DNA from: a virus
Reading direction: 5' to 3' (one strand)
Length of the DNA stretch: 27,641 nucleotides
Virus record (IMG/VR): IMGVR_UViG_3300042691_019276
Span: 1 to 27,641 of that record
A program made the position numbers and the translations under genes. Below are positions 1 through 7,119 of this stretch, in pieces. A model generated the notes under the pieces. That model was not told the DNA's origin and made no database searches. It saw only the letters and a program-made list of their open reading frames with translations. Numbering within the stretch: position 1 is the first letter of the stretch; each line of letters begins with the position of its first letter.

Positions 1-153
1 CACACATCAACAGCTGGAGCTGGCACATTGCCTGTGGTTGCAAATGCAATTTACGCGGCATTAAATGTTAACCCCGGAGGAACTTTTGTTGGAGTTTCAA
101 TGCCTGTTGTGGGTACAACTAAAATTGTTGTAACATCTGCTCTTTACGCATAA
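1..153 (+). CDS. C-terminal end of an unidentified protein (5' truncated by window edge)
   Basis: The frame is open from base 1 to a TAA at 151-153 and gives the last 50 residues of a protein. The visible part is small, Gly/Ala/Val/Thr-rich and apparently beta-rich, ending in SMPVVGTTKIVVTSALYA. The alternating hydrophobic pattern is like phage decoration or fibre proteins. A terminator-like hairpin follows directly, so this gene ends a transcription unit. The family cannot be named from this fragment. A loose resemblance of its end to that of the 93-residue protein at 831-1112 (a Pro in a strand, then a T-T-x-I-hydrophobic ending) is noted but weak. Position beside other virion genes suggests a structural role; that is inference. 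Confidence 0.6.
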   Translation, partial: HTSTAGAGTLPVVANAIYAALNVNPGGTFVGVSMPVVGTTKIVVTSALYA

Positions 154-166
154 TAATTAATCTATA

Positions 167-192
167 GCAACCGTAAAGAAATTTGCGGTTGC
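167..192 (+). terminator. Hairpin terminator after the first partial gene
   Basis: GCAACCGTAAA (167-177) pairs with TTTGCGGTTGC (182-192) over 11 bp with one G-T (G-U) pair, closing on a GAAA tetraloop, and is followed by TTTAATAAA. The stable stem with a GNRA loop lies 13 bases after a stop codon and supports intrinsic termination. The T tract is short, so termination may be partial. Confidence 0.7.
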
Positions 193-212
193 TTTAATAA
201 ACTAAAAACAAA

Positions 213-320
213 ATGAAAAACGTATCAAAAAAGCCAATGGCAAAAGGAAAAGAAATGGCGGGTAAACCAGCGAAAAGCATGGCTAAAAAGCCAATGGGTA
301 AAACCAAAGCTAGCTGTTAA
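213..320 (+). CDS. 35-residue Lys/Met/Pro-rich basic peptide
   Basis: An ATG at 213 opens 35 codons ending in TAA at 318-320, between the hairpin at 167-192 and the next gene at 338. The peptide has about a dozen lysines, very few acidic residues, and a repeated motif of the type K-P-M-x-K / K-P-A-K (KKPMAK near the start, GKPAK in the middle, KKPMGK near the end). It ends in Cys. No membrane segment or folded domain is expected. The start sits after an A-rich leader (ACTAAAAACAAA) like other genes here. A nucleic-acid-binding or capsid-interior role would suit the charge, but that is inference from composition. The repeats and placement argue against a chance frame; the family is unknown to me. 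Confidence 0.5.
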   Translation: MKNVSKKPMAKGKEMAGKPAKSMAKKPMGKTKASC

Positions 321-337
321 CGTATAATATATATAAC

Positions 338-829
338 ATGGCATATACTCAGAAAGCAGGAAGAGGCAACCTCCTTAAAACAGGGAACGGCATACCTGAC
401 GAATTTAAAACAAATAATGAACCACCTGTAACACCAAAAGTTACGCCAGTCACCACAACGCCTAAATATGTTGCTAGTGTAGAAAATTATCAAAATAGTC
501 TTACAACTTTAAATCAAAATCGCAATGACATTAAAGTAAATCTTAACACATCTGAAGCTTCACCAAATGAGTTTAAAAGAAATGTTAAAGAAGAAGGTGG
601 ATACACTACCATAACAGGTTCGGGTGGCCAGTTATTCCGCGGAAGAACAGGGATGAAAGCCACAAATGACGCCGTAAGAGCTTCTCAGTCAAAAGTAAAT
701 GAGGTAAACACTCGACGCCAAAATAATGCAAGATTTTGGGATATAAACGCGGGATTGGTGCCGGTGTCTGCGTTTACAGAAAAAGACAAAGAAACTATGC
801 TAAATTTAGGTAAACTAAAACAAGGATAA
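338..829 (+). CDS. Conserved-looking phage protein of unknown function, 163 residues
   Basis: The start is the ATG at 338, after the A/T leader TATAATATATATAAC; the stop TAA at 827-829 is one base before the next ATG. The protein is hydrophilic. Residues 1-20 hold a glycine-rich basic segment with the motif QKAGRGN...KTGNGIP. Residues 29-42 are a Pro/Thr-rich linker (PPVTPKVTPVTTTP). The central part is Asn/Thr/Lys-rich with a GSGGQLFRGRTGMKA stretch, then a charged helix and a C-terminal segment FWDINAGLVPVSAF. There is no signal peptide or membrane span. I do not recognise a domain. The KAGRGN-type N-terminus resembles starts I associate with structural proteins of environmental phages, from memory only. 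The context of capsid and terminase genes suggests a minor virion or assembly protein. Confidence 0.6.
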   Translation: MAYTQKAGRGNLLKTGNGIPDEFKTNNEPPVTPKVTPVTTTPKYVASVENYQNSLTTLNQNRNDIKVNLNTSEASPNEFKRNVKEEGGYTTITGSGGQLFRGRTGMKATNDAVRASQSKVNEVNTRRQNNARFWDINAGLVPVSAFTEKDKETMLNLGKLKQG

Positions 830-830
830 T

Positions 831-1112
831 ATGGGATCATTTGTAAATCAACCAGACTTTGCGACGAGACTTCAAGAAATTTCTCCAACCGATGATATGA
901 ATGTAGATACGCATTTGAATAAAGCGGCTATATACATAGGGGCTGTACCAACTCCCGGCACTGGCACATTAGCAGTTATGATGCCTGACAAAAGTGGCGT
1001 GGTGAGTAATGTTGTAATTAGAGGATTAAGTGCTGGAATGTTTTTACCAATATGTGTAGACTACGTTCTAGACAGTGGCACAACAGCCACAAGGATTTAT
1101 GCTTATTGGTAA
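831..1112 (+). CDS. Small spike-base-like virion protein (GTA Rcc01079-like), 93 residues
   Basis: The ATG at 831 lies one base after the previous stop. After about 30 residues comes the arrangement IYIGAV...GTLAVMMPD...VVIRGLSAGMFLPI...DSGTTATRIYAYW. This fits, by eye, the pattern of the small spike-base proteins of Rhodobacter gene transfer agents and phages: a Y-x-G strand, a Gly/Thr strand, a 'G-L/V-x-A-G-x-F/L-L-P-I' turn and a terminal 'T-G-T-T-A-x-x-I-x-A-x-W'. The family is a compact beta-sandwich about 80-100 residues long, at the base of head or tail spikes, and the length agrees. The assignment is from pattern memory. The alternative is a capsid decoration protein of similar fold. 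It probably belongs to the virion surface. Confidence 0.55.
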   Translation: MGSFVNQPDFATRLQEISPTDDMNVDTHLNKAAIYIGAVPTPGTGTLAVMMPDKSGVVSNVVIRGLSAGMFLPICVDYVLDSGTTATRIYAYW

Positions 1113-1143
1113 AATAAAATAGTAACAAATTAAATTAAATAAA

Positions 1144-1389
1144 ATGGAAGTAGTAAAACAAGTAACGACAGAACAATTAGAAAAAATTCGTAACCAACAA
1201 AAAGAGCTTAATTCTATATTAACTAATATTGGGATATTAGAATCGCAGAAACATGGGTATCTGCATTCATTAGCAGACTTGAATAAGGTTATCGAAGAAA
1301 CTAAGATGGAACTTGAAAATCAGTATGGTGCCGTTAGTATCAACCTAGAAACAGGCGATTGCGTTCCAGTGAATGCATCAAATGAATAA
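1144..1389 (+). CDS. Short coiled-coil protein, 81 residues, unknown function
   Basis: The ATG at 1144 follows a leader of AAATTAAATTAAATAAA. Residues 5-60 form a continuous charged helix with hydrophobic spacing typical of a coiled coil (QLEKIRNQQKELNSIL ... HSLADLNKVIEETKMELE). A short tail with a YGAVSINLETGD segment follows. There is no membrane span or enzymatic motif. Small coiled-coil proteins of this type, ending in a 'YG-x-hydrophobic-I-N-x-x-T-G' strand, occur beside the terminase in environmental Bacteroidota phages as I recall. Their role is unknown. The stop at 1387-1389 lies two bases before the next ATG, so the two are likely co-translated. Confidence 0.65.
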   Translation: MEVVKQVTTEQLEKIRNQQKELNSILTNIGILESQKHGYLHSLADLNKVIEETKMELENQYGAVSINLETGDCVPVNASNE

Positions 1390-1391
1390 TC

Positions 1392-1619
1392 ATGGGTTCA
1401 GTTATTAGAAAAATAAGCATTGGCGCCGATTATAAAAACGACGCAATGCATTATTCTATCGCGCAAGTAGTTTATGGGGGACATGAAATCTCCCATATAC
1501 TATTTGACGAGGAAGACAGGTCCTATAATATTTATATTAAAAAGGGAGACGAGGTTATGCCGTGGAAAAAGTTTAATGCAAACATGGCCATATCTGTTGA
1601 ATACGATCTTGAATATTGA
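1392..1619 (+). CDS. Conserved small phage protein, 75 residues, unknown function
   Basis: The ATG at 1392 follows the previous stop by two bases, and its TGA (1617-1619) overlaps the ATG of the next gene by one base. The protein begins MGSVIRKISIGADYKN, continues HYSIAQVVYGGHEISHI, then DRSYNIYIKKGDEVMPWKKFN and ends EYDLEY. The alternating hydrophobic pattern suggests a small beta-fold. A basic patch (WKKFN) follows the strand with Y-N-I-Y-I. No catalytic motif is visible. The tight coupling with the GroES-like gene downstream suggests a shared assembly role, which is inference. Confidence 0.65.
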   Translation: MGSVIRKISIGADYKNDAMHYSIAQVVYGGHEISHILFDEEDRSYNIYIKKGDEVMPWKKFNANMAISVEYDLEY

Positions 1620-2224
1620 TGAGAAGTCTATTTAGTTTTATAGTTACACCATTGGGTCAAAGATATGATAATACCGTTGATGTAAATGGCAAAGAACTTA
1701 TTATAAATACCAAAATAGAAACTTTTAAAGCCGTAAATAATTTAGCGAAAGTTGTCGCAACGCCGCTCGCGTTTGAAACCAATATAAAGGTCGGCGACAC
1801 GGTTGTAATACACCATAATGTTTTTCGCAGATTCTATGGGATAAAAGGAGAGCAAAAAAATAGTAGAGCATATTTTACAGAAGATTTATATTTCTGTGAT
1901 GCAGATCAAATATATTTATACAAAACCGATACTGAATGGCAATCATTTGGTGATCGCTGTTTTGTTAAACCTATTAAGAATACAGACTATTTAAAGCTAG
2001 ATAAAGAACAAAAACATATTGGTATATTAAAATATGGCAATAGCTCCTTAAACGAGCTTGAAATCAATCCTGGAGACCTTGTGGGTTACAAACCATTTGG
2101 TGAATTCGAATTTATAATAGACGACCAGCGATTGTATTGTATGAAATCAAATGATATTGTAATTAAATATGAGTACAAAGGAAACGAAGTTGAATATAAT
2201 CCGAGCTGGGCGAAGAGCAGTTGA
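1619..2224 (+). CDS. Protein with two GroES-like halves (probable phage co-chaperonin), 201 residues
   Basis: I take the ATG at 1619, which overlaps the previous TGA (TGATG), rather than a TTG one codon earlier. Two segments share the GroES-type pattern of a 'V/P-G-D-x-V' strand followed some 30 residues later by a 'I/L-Y-x-x-K/M...DI' strand: G59-D60 (KVGDTVVIHHNVFRR to DQIYLYK) and G152-D153 (NPGDLVGYKPF to DQRLYCMKSNDIVIKY). In GroES the corresponding strands are 'VGDIVIF' and 'ILIMSESDILAIV'. Phages such as T4 (gp31) encode their own co-chaperonin for capsid folding, and the place just before terminase, portal and capsid genes fits. A tandem arrangement would be unusual. The fold call is by eye. 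The gene overlaps the next one by 56 bases in another frame. Confidence 0.5.
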   Translation: MRSLFSFIVTPLGQRYDNTVDVNGKELIINTKIETFKAVNNLAKVVATPLAFETNIKVGDTVVIHHNVFRRFYGIKGEQKNSRAYFTEDLYFCDADQIYLYKTDTEWQSFGDRCFVKPIKNTDYLKLDKEQKHIGILKYGNSSLNELEINPGDLVGYKPFGEFEFIIDDQRLYCMKSNDIVIKYEYKGNEVEYNPSWAKSS

Positions 2225-2447
2225 GGAATTAGTCAAGGTAGCAGAAGAAGCTATTATAGATAGCGGTGATGATATATCGGCAGATAGATTAAAGAATGCT
2301 GCAGCAACTAAAAAGCTGGCAATATTCGATGCCTTTGAAATCTTAACTCGCATTGAGATGGAAGAAAAACTAATCAATGACGAAGAATCAGCAAAGAACG
2401 ATACTCAAAAAGTATTTAAAGGTTTTGCGGAAGGGAGATCTAAGTAA
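2169..2447 (+). CDS. Small helical protein before TerL; candidate small terminase subunit (92 residues)
   Basis: The ATG at 2169 lies inside the preceding gene (56-base overlap). The TAA at 2445-2447 shares its last A with the TerL ATG (TAATG), indicating translational coupling. The protein is almost wholly helical and charged: a basic start (MSTKETKLNIIRAGRR), an acidic helix (VEELVKVAEEAIID), then RLKNAAATKKLAIFDAFEIL and a C-terminal charged tail with GFAEGRSK. The position directly before TerL and the helical DNA-binding-like N-terminus suggest TerS, but it is shorter than many small terminases and I see no clear helix-turn-helix. It could instead be a TerL accessory protein. Confidence 0.6.
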   Translation: MSTKETKLNIIRAGRRAVEELVKVAEEAIIDSGDDISADRLKNAAATKKLAIFDAFEILTRIEMEEKLINDEESAKNDTQKVFKGFAEGRSK

Positions 2448-4672
2448 TGTACGAACAAACTTTATACAAAATACTACCTAATTATATTACAAAGAAAACC
2501 CTAAACCAGGGCAATCGTAATAAAAAATGGAAGTACGGTTATGATAAAGACAACGATATGGTTGTCATTAGCAAAACCGGAAAGATTGGTGAAGTATATG
2601 AAATACAGAACCTAAAGATAGCATTGCCGTTAGAAGAGAATGTATACAAAAGATCTGAAAATAAAGAAGAACAATTTTGGGAGCAGTTTGTTTATCCAAA
2701 AGAATTGGATAGATTAAAAAGTGTTTTTGATTGGAATAAACAACCGGATCATTTTAAAGAGAGATGGTATGATTATATAGATAATGAGTTTAAATATAGG
2801 GACGAAGGTTTTTTCTATTATAGCAATGGCAAACCAACGTATATAACCGGAACGCATTACATGTACCTGCAGTGGAGTAAAATTGACGTAGGCGCACCTG
2901 ACTTCAGGGAATCAAACAGATTGTTTTTTATATTTTGGGAAGCTTGCAAGGCAGACCCAAGGTGTTATGGAATGTGTTATTTAAAAAATAGACGTTCCGG
3001 ATTTTCTTTTATGTCTTCTTCAGAGCTTGTTAATCAAGCTACTATGTCCAGTGATTCTAGATTTGGTGTATTATCAAAGTCTGGAGCGGATGCTAAAAAA
3101 ATGTTTACAGATAAAGTTGTACCAATTTCTGTTAACTACCCTTTCTTTTTTAAACCGATACAAGATGGTATGGATAGGCCTAAAACAGAATTAGCCTACC
3201 GCGTGCCTGCGTCAAAGTTAACCAGAAGGAAGTTAGATTCTAATGAACAGTTAATGGAACTTGAAGGGCTTGATACAACTATTGACTGGAAAAATACCGG
3301 CGATAATAGTTATGATGGTGAAAAGTTAAAACTTTTAGTACATGATGAAAGTGGTAAATGGGAAAGGCCTGATAATATTTTAAATAACTGGCGTGTAACA
3401 AAAACAACTTTAAGATTAGGCAGCAGAGTTATTGGTAAATGTATGATGGGGTCAACCTCTAATGCTTTAGACAAAGGAGGAGAAAACTTTAAAAAGCTTT
3501 ATTATGACTCAGACGTATCGAGAAGAAACCGCAATGGACAGACTAGTTCAGGATTATATAGTTTGTTCATACCTATGGAATGGTCCTACGAAGGATTCAT
3601 TGATACTTATGGGCTACCTGTCTTCGACACTCCAGAAAAACCGGTAAAAGGCGTTGATGGCAATTGGATTGAGTACGGGGTTATTGAACACTGGCAAAAT
3701 GAAGTTGATGGTTTAAAACAAGATCCAGACGGATTAAACGAATATTACCGCCAATTTCCAAGAACAGAACAGCATGCATTTAGAGATGAGACAAAACAAT
3801 CTTTGTTTAATCTTACAAAAATATATGAGCAAATAGATTACAATGAAGATCTACGAAACTCAAGCGTGGTAACTCGCGGTAACTTTCAATGGGAAGGCGG
3901 GATACTCGATACAAGAGTACAGTTTTTTCCGCATAAAGACGGAAGGTTTTTAATTTCATGGGTTCCACCTAAATATCTTCAAAACCGAGTGATAATAAAG
4001 GATGGGCTAAAATATCCCGGCAATGAACACTGTGGTGCTTTTGGCTGTGACAGTTATGATATATCCGGGACAGTTAATTCAAGGGGTTCTAATGGAGCAC
4101 TACACGGACTTACTAAGTTTACTATGGAGGATATTCCAGCTAATCATTTCTTCCTTGAATATATCGCTAGACCTCAAACATCTGAAATATTTTTTGAAGA
4201 TGTACTTATGGCTTGTGTATTTTATGGTATGCCGATACTGGCGGAAAATAATAAACCAAGATTGTTATATCATTTTAAAAGAAGAGGCTATAGAGGATTC
4301 TCAATGAATCGACCGGATAAAGTTTGGAATAAGTTATCGCCATTTGAAAAAGAAGTCGGCGGAATACCTAACTCATCACAGGACATTATGCAAGCCCATG
4401 CCTCCGCTATTGAAACGCATATAGAAGATTACATTGGGCAAAAAGGGGATGGCGAATATGGAACAATGTATTTCCAAAGAACATTGGAAGACTGGGCTAG
4501 GTTTAATATAAATAATAGAACAAACCATGATGCCTCTATTAGTTCAGGATTGGCTATAATGGCTTGTAATAAGCATAGGTATGTACCAACAAACCCAATA
4601 CAAAAAGAAAGAGTTTCTTTAGGTTTTAAAAGATACAATAATGAAGGTTATAATTCACAAATAATAAAATAG
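2447..4672 (+). CDS. terL: Terminase large subunit (TerL), ATPase and nuclease
   Basis: The packaging motor: it cuts concatemeric DNA and pumps it through the portal using ATP. The 741 residues match the length I know for crAss-like TerL. Motifs seen: a Walker A-like segment K180-N-R-R-S-G-F-S187 (the K-x-R-R-x-G-F-S form typical of this group); Walker B with D300-E301 (KLLVHDES); a coupling motif GSTSN at 335-339; and a nuclease-type start with D535 and D538 in GCDSYD, followed by further acidic residues in the EIFFEDVL segment. The ATG overlaps the preceding TAA. The gene ends in TAG at 4670-4672, and the portal ATG follows at once in the same frame. The RNase H-like nuclease residues are assigned by position and not confirmed. 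Confidence 0.93.
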   Translation: MYEQTLYKILPNYITKKTLNQGNRNKKWKYGYDKDNDMVVISKTGKIGEVYEIQNLKIALPLEENVYKRSENKEEQFWEQFVYPKELDRLKSVFDWNKQPDHFKERWYDYIDNEFKYRDEGFFYYSNGKPTYITGTHYMYLQWSKIDVGAPDFRESNRLFFIFWEACKADPRCYGMCYLKNRRSGFSFMSSSELVNQATMSSDSRFGVLSKSGADAKKMFTDKVVPISVNYPFFFKPIQDGMDRPKTELAYRVPASKLTRRKLDSNEQLMELEGLDTTIDWKNTGDNSYDGEKLKLLVHDESGKWERPDNILNNWRVTKTTLRLGSRVIGKCMMGSTSNALDKGGENFKKLYYDSDVSRRNRNGQTSSGLYSLFIPMEWSYEGFIDTYGLPVFDTPEKPVKGVDGNWIEYGVIEHWQNEVDGLKQDPDGLNEYYRQFPRTEQHAFRDETKQSLFNLTKIYEQIDYNEDLRNSSVVTRGNFQWEGGILDTRVQFFPHKDGRFLISWVPPKYLQNRVIIKDGLKYPGNEHCGAFGCDSYDISGTVNSRGSNGALHGLTKFTMEDIPANHFFLEYIARPQTSEIFFEDVLMACVFYGMPILAENNKPRLLYHFKRRGYRGFSMNRPDKVWNKLSPFEKEVGGIPNSSQDIMQAHASAIETHIEDYIGQKGDGEYGTMYFQRTLEDWARFNINNRTNHDASISSGLAIMACNKHRYVPTNPIQKERVSLGFKRYNNEGYNSQIIK

Positions 4673-7090
4673 ATGATTTATACTAATACTAATAGTTCCT
4701 TCCCAAGTCAGGTAGTACCTGATGAGGAAAAGCAAAGTTACGACTACGGTAAAGCTGTAGGGAGAGCTATTGAAAACGAATGGTTTAGAGGCGATAGAGT
4801 TGGATGGGGAGCTGGTAGCAGATGGGGTTCTAATTGGCAAAGATTTAATACCTTAAGATTATATGCGCGCGGAGAACAATCCGTTCAAAAATATAAAGAC
4901 GAATTATCTATAAACGGTGATTTATCATATCTTAATTTAGACTGGAAACCAGTGCCGATTATACCAAAGTTTGTGGATATAGTTGTTAACGGAATATCTA
5001 GCAAGAATTATGAAATTAAAGCATACGCCCAAGATCCTGAATCTATAAAAAAGAAAACAGAGTATGCTCAAGCAATTATGGAAGACATGGCTGCCAGGGA
5101 ATTTTTAATGAAAATGCAAGAAAAGCTCGGCGTTAATGGTTTCACGCAAGACCCCGCTCAATTACCAGAAGACCAAGAGGAACTTGAAATACATTTGCAA
5201 CTATCTTACAAACAAGGCGTTGAAATTGCAGAAGAAGAAGTAATAAATCAAGTACTTGCTCAAAATAAATATGAATTAATAAATAGAAGATTAAATTACG
5301 ACTTAGTTACGCTTGGTATTGCCGCGGCAAAAACAAACTGGAATAGGGCAAATGGTATTGTTCTAGAGTATGTTGATCCAGCAAATTTAGTTTATTCATA
5401 TACTGAAGATCCAAACTTTGATGATATATGGTATGTTGGCGAAGTTAAGTCTATTAGTTTAGAGGAATTAAAAAAACAATTTCCGCATTTAAGCGCGGAT
5501 GATTTAAAAGAAATAGAAAAATTCCCAGGTGATAACAATTATACTCGTAATTATTATGGTCAAGACTATGATGATTCAGCTGTGCAAGTTTTATATTTTG
5601 AATATAAAACCTATTCTGAACAAGTATTTAAAATCAAAAGAACAGAACACGGCTTAGAAAAAGCTTTGCAAAAGCCAGATACATTTAACCCTCCTGCAAG
5701 TGATAATTTTGAAAAAGTATCAAGGAGTATTGAAGTGTTGTACAGTGGCGCAAAAATATTAGGTCACGAAAAAATGCTAAAATGGGAGATGTCAGAAAAC
5801 ATGACACGCCCCGTTGCTGATACCACAAAAGTAGAAATGAATTATACCATTTGTGCGCCTAGAATGTACAAAGGTAAAATTGAGTCTTTAGTTAGTCGCA
5901 TTACTGGGTTTGCTGATATGATTCAGTTAACTCATTTAAAACTGCAGCAGGTGTTATCAAGAATGGTTCCGGACGGGGTGTTTGTTGATGTTGATGGCTT
6001 AGCGGAAGTAGACTTAGGCAATGGCACAAACTACAACCCGGCAGAAGCATTAAATATGTATTTCCAAACAGGTAGTATTGTTGGTCGATCACATTCACAA
6101 GACGGTGGTATGAACCCAGGCAAAGTGCCTATTCAGGAACTGCAAACTTCAAATGGTAATGCTAAAATAAGTTCTTTAATTAGCACTTATCAATATTATT
6201 TACAAATGATTCGCGACGTAACGGGATTAAATGAAGCGAGAGATGGAAGCACGCCAGATCCAAAAGCATTGGTTGGCTTACAAAAAATGGCTGCGGCAAA
6301 TTCAAATACCGCAACGCGACATATAGTTCAAGCTAGTTTGTATTTAACGTTAAGACTTTGCGAAAATATATCTTTAAGAGTAGCTGATTCATTAAGATTC
6401 CCATTAACCGAGCAGGCGTTAAGAGAAAGCATTTCTACTTTTAACGTAAAAACATTAGAAGAGTTAATAAACCTTAATCTACATGACTTTGGAATATTTT
6501 TAGAGTTAGAACCGGACGAAGAACAAAAAGCTCAGTTAGAACAAAATATACAAATCGCATTACAATCCGGAGGCATTGACCTTGAAGACGCTATTGATTT
6601 AAGACAAATTAATAATCTTAAATTAGCTAATCAATCTTTAAAATATAAAAGAAAGAAAAAACTAGAAAGAGATCAAGCAAACCAACAAGCGAATATTCAG
6701 GCGCAAGCACAAGCAAACGCACAATTAGCGGAACAAACCGCAATGTCTGAAGTTCAAAAACAACAAGCGTTAGCACAAACAGAAATACAAATAGAGCAAG
6801 CAAAAGCACAATTTACAATACAAAGACTACAGCAGGAGTTGCAAATAAAGCAACAATTAATGGCGCAAGAGTTCCAATATAATATGCAATTAGCTCAGGC
6901 TCAAGTAGGTGCGCAACAACAAAAAATAAACGATATAGAGGATCGAAAAGATAAACGAGTTAAAATGCAAGCTACACAGCAAAGCGAATTAATTGATCAA
7001 AGAAAAAATGACACAATGCCAAAAAACTTTGAATCAGAATTTGATAATGCTGGTGGAGGTTTTGGACTTGGGACAATAGATCAAATGTAG
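4673..7090 (+). CDS. Portal protein, 805 residues
   Basis: It forms the dodecameric channel at one capsid vertex through which TerL loads DNA and to which the tail attaches. The length (805) and place directly after TerL match crAss-like portals. Residues about 90-107 (DWKPVPIIPKFVDIVVNG) are the conserved N-terminal 'WKP-x-P-I-I-P-K-F-V' segment of these portals, and about 516-535 (TGLNEARDGSTPDPKALVG) precede long stem helices. Residues about 655-755 are an extreme Gln/Ala-rich coiled coil (many QAQAQA and QIEQAK units), expected to form the C-terminal barrel. The start is the ATG abutting the TerL TAG; the gene ends in TAG at 7088-7090. Confidence 0.9.
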   Translation: MIYTNTNSSFPSQVVPDEEKQSYDYGKAVGRAIENEWFRGDRVGWGAGSRWGSNWQRFNTLRLYARGEQSVQKYKDELSINGDLSYLNLDWKPVPIIPKFVDIVVNGISSKNYEIKAYAQDPESIKKKTEYAQAIMEDMAAREFLMKMQEKLGVNGFTQDPAQLPEDQEELEIHLQLSYKQGVEIAEEEVINQVLAQNKYELINRRLNYDLVTLGIAAAKTNWNRANGIVLEYVDPANLVYSYTEDPNFDDIWYVGEVKSISLEELKKQFPHLSADDLKEIEKFPGDNNYTRNYYGQDYDDSAVQVLYFEYKTYSEQVFKIKRTEHGLEKALQKPDTFNPPASDNFEKVSRSIEVLYSGAKILGHEKMLKWEMSENMTRPVADTTKVEMNYTICAPRMYKGKIESLVSRITGFADMIQLTHLKLQQVLSRMVPDGVFVDVDGLAEVDLGNGTNYNPAEALNMYFQTGSIVGRSHSQDGGMNPGKVPIQELQTSNGNAKISSLISTYQYYLQMIRDVTGLNEARDGSTPDPKALVGLQKMAAANSNTATRHIVQASLYLTLRLCENISLRVADSLRFPLTEQALRESISTFNVKTLEELINLNLHDFGIFLELEPDEEQKAQLEQNIQIALQSGGIDLEDAIDLRQINNLKLANQSLKYKRKKKLERDQANQQANIQAQAQANAQLAEQTAMSEVQKQQALAQTEIQIEQAKAQFTIQRLQQELQIKQQLMAQEFQYNMQLAQAQVGAQQQKINDIEDRKDKRVKMQATQQSELIDQRKNDTMPKNFESEFDNAGGGFGLGTIDQM

Positions 7091-7119
7091 CGAATTAACC
7101 AATTTTATAATATTATATC

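Noticed and set aside
1616-1621. TTG start one codon upstream of the GroES-like gene's ATG
   Set aside because: The ATG at 1619 forms a TGATG overlap with the preceding stop, a common coupling arrangement here (also TAATG at 2447 and 18486). The TTG has no supporting leader.
4023-4307. 94-codon + strand open frame inside TerL
   Set aside because: It lies in the nuclease region of TerL in another frame, has an implausible Leu/Ile-rich composition and no leader; TerL explains the sequence.
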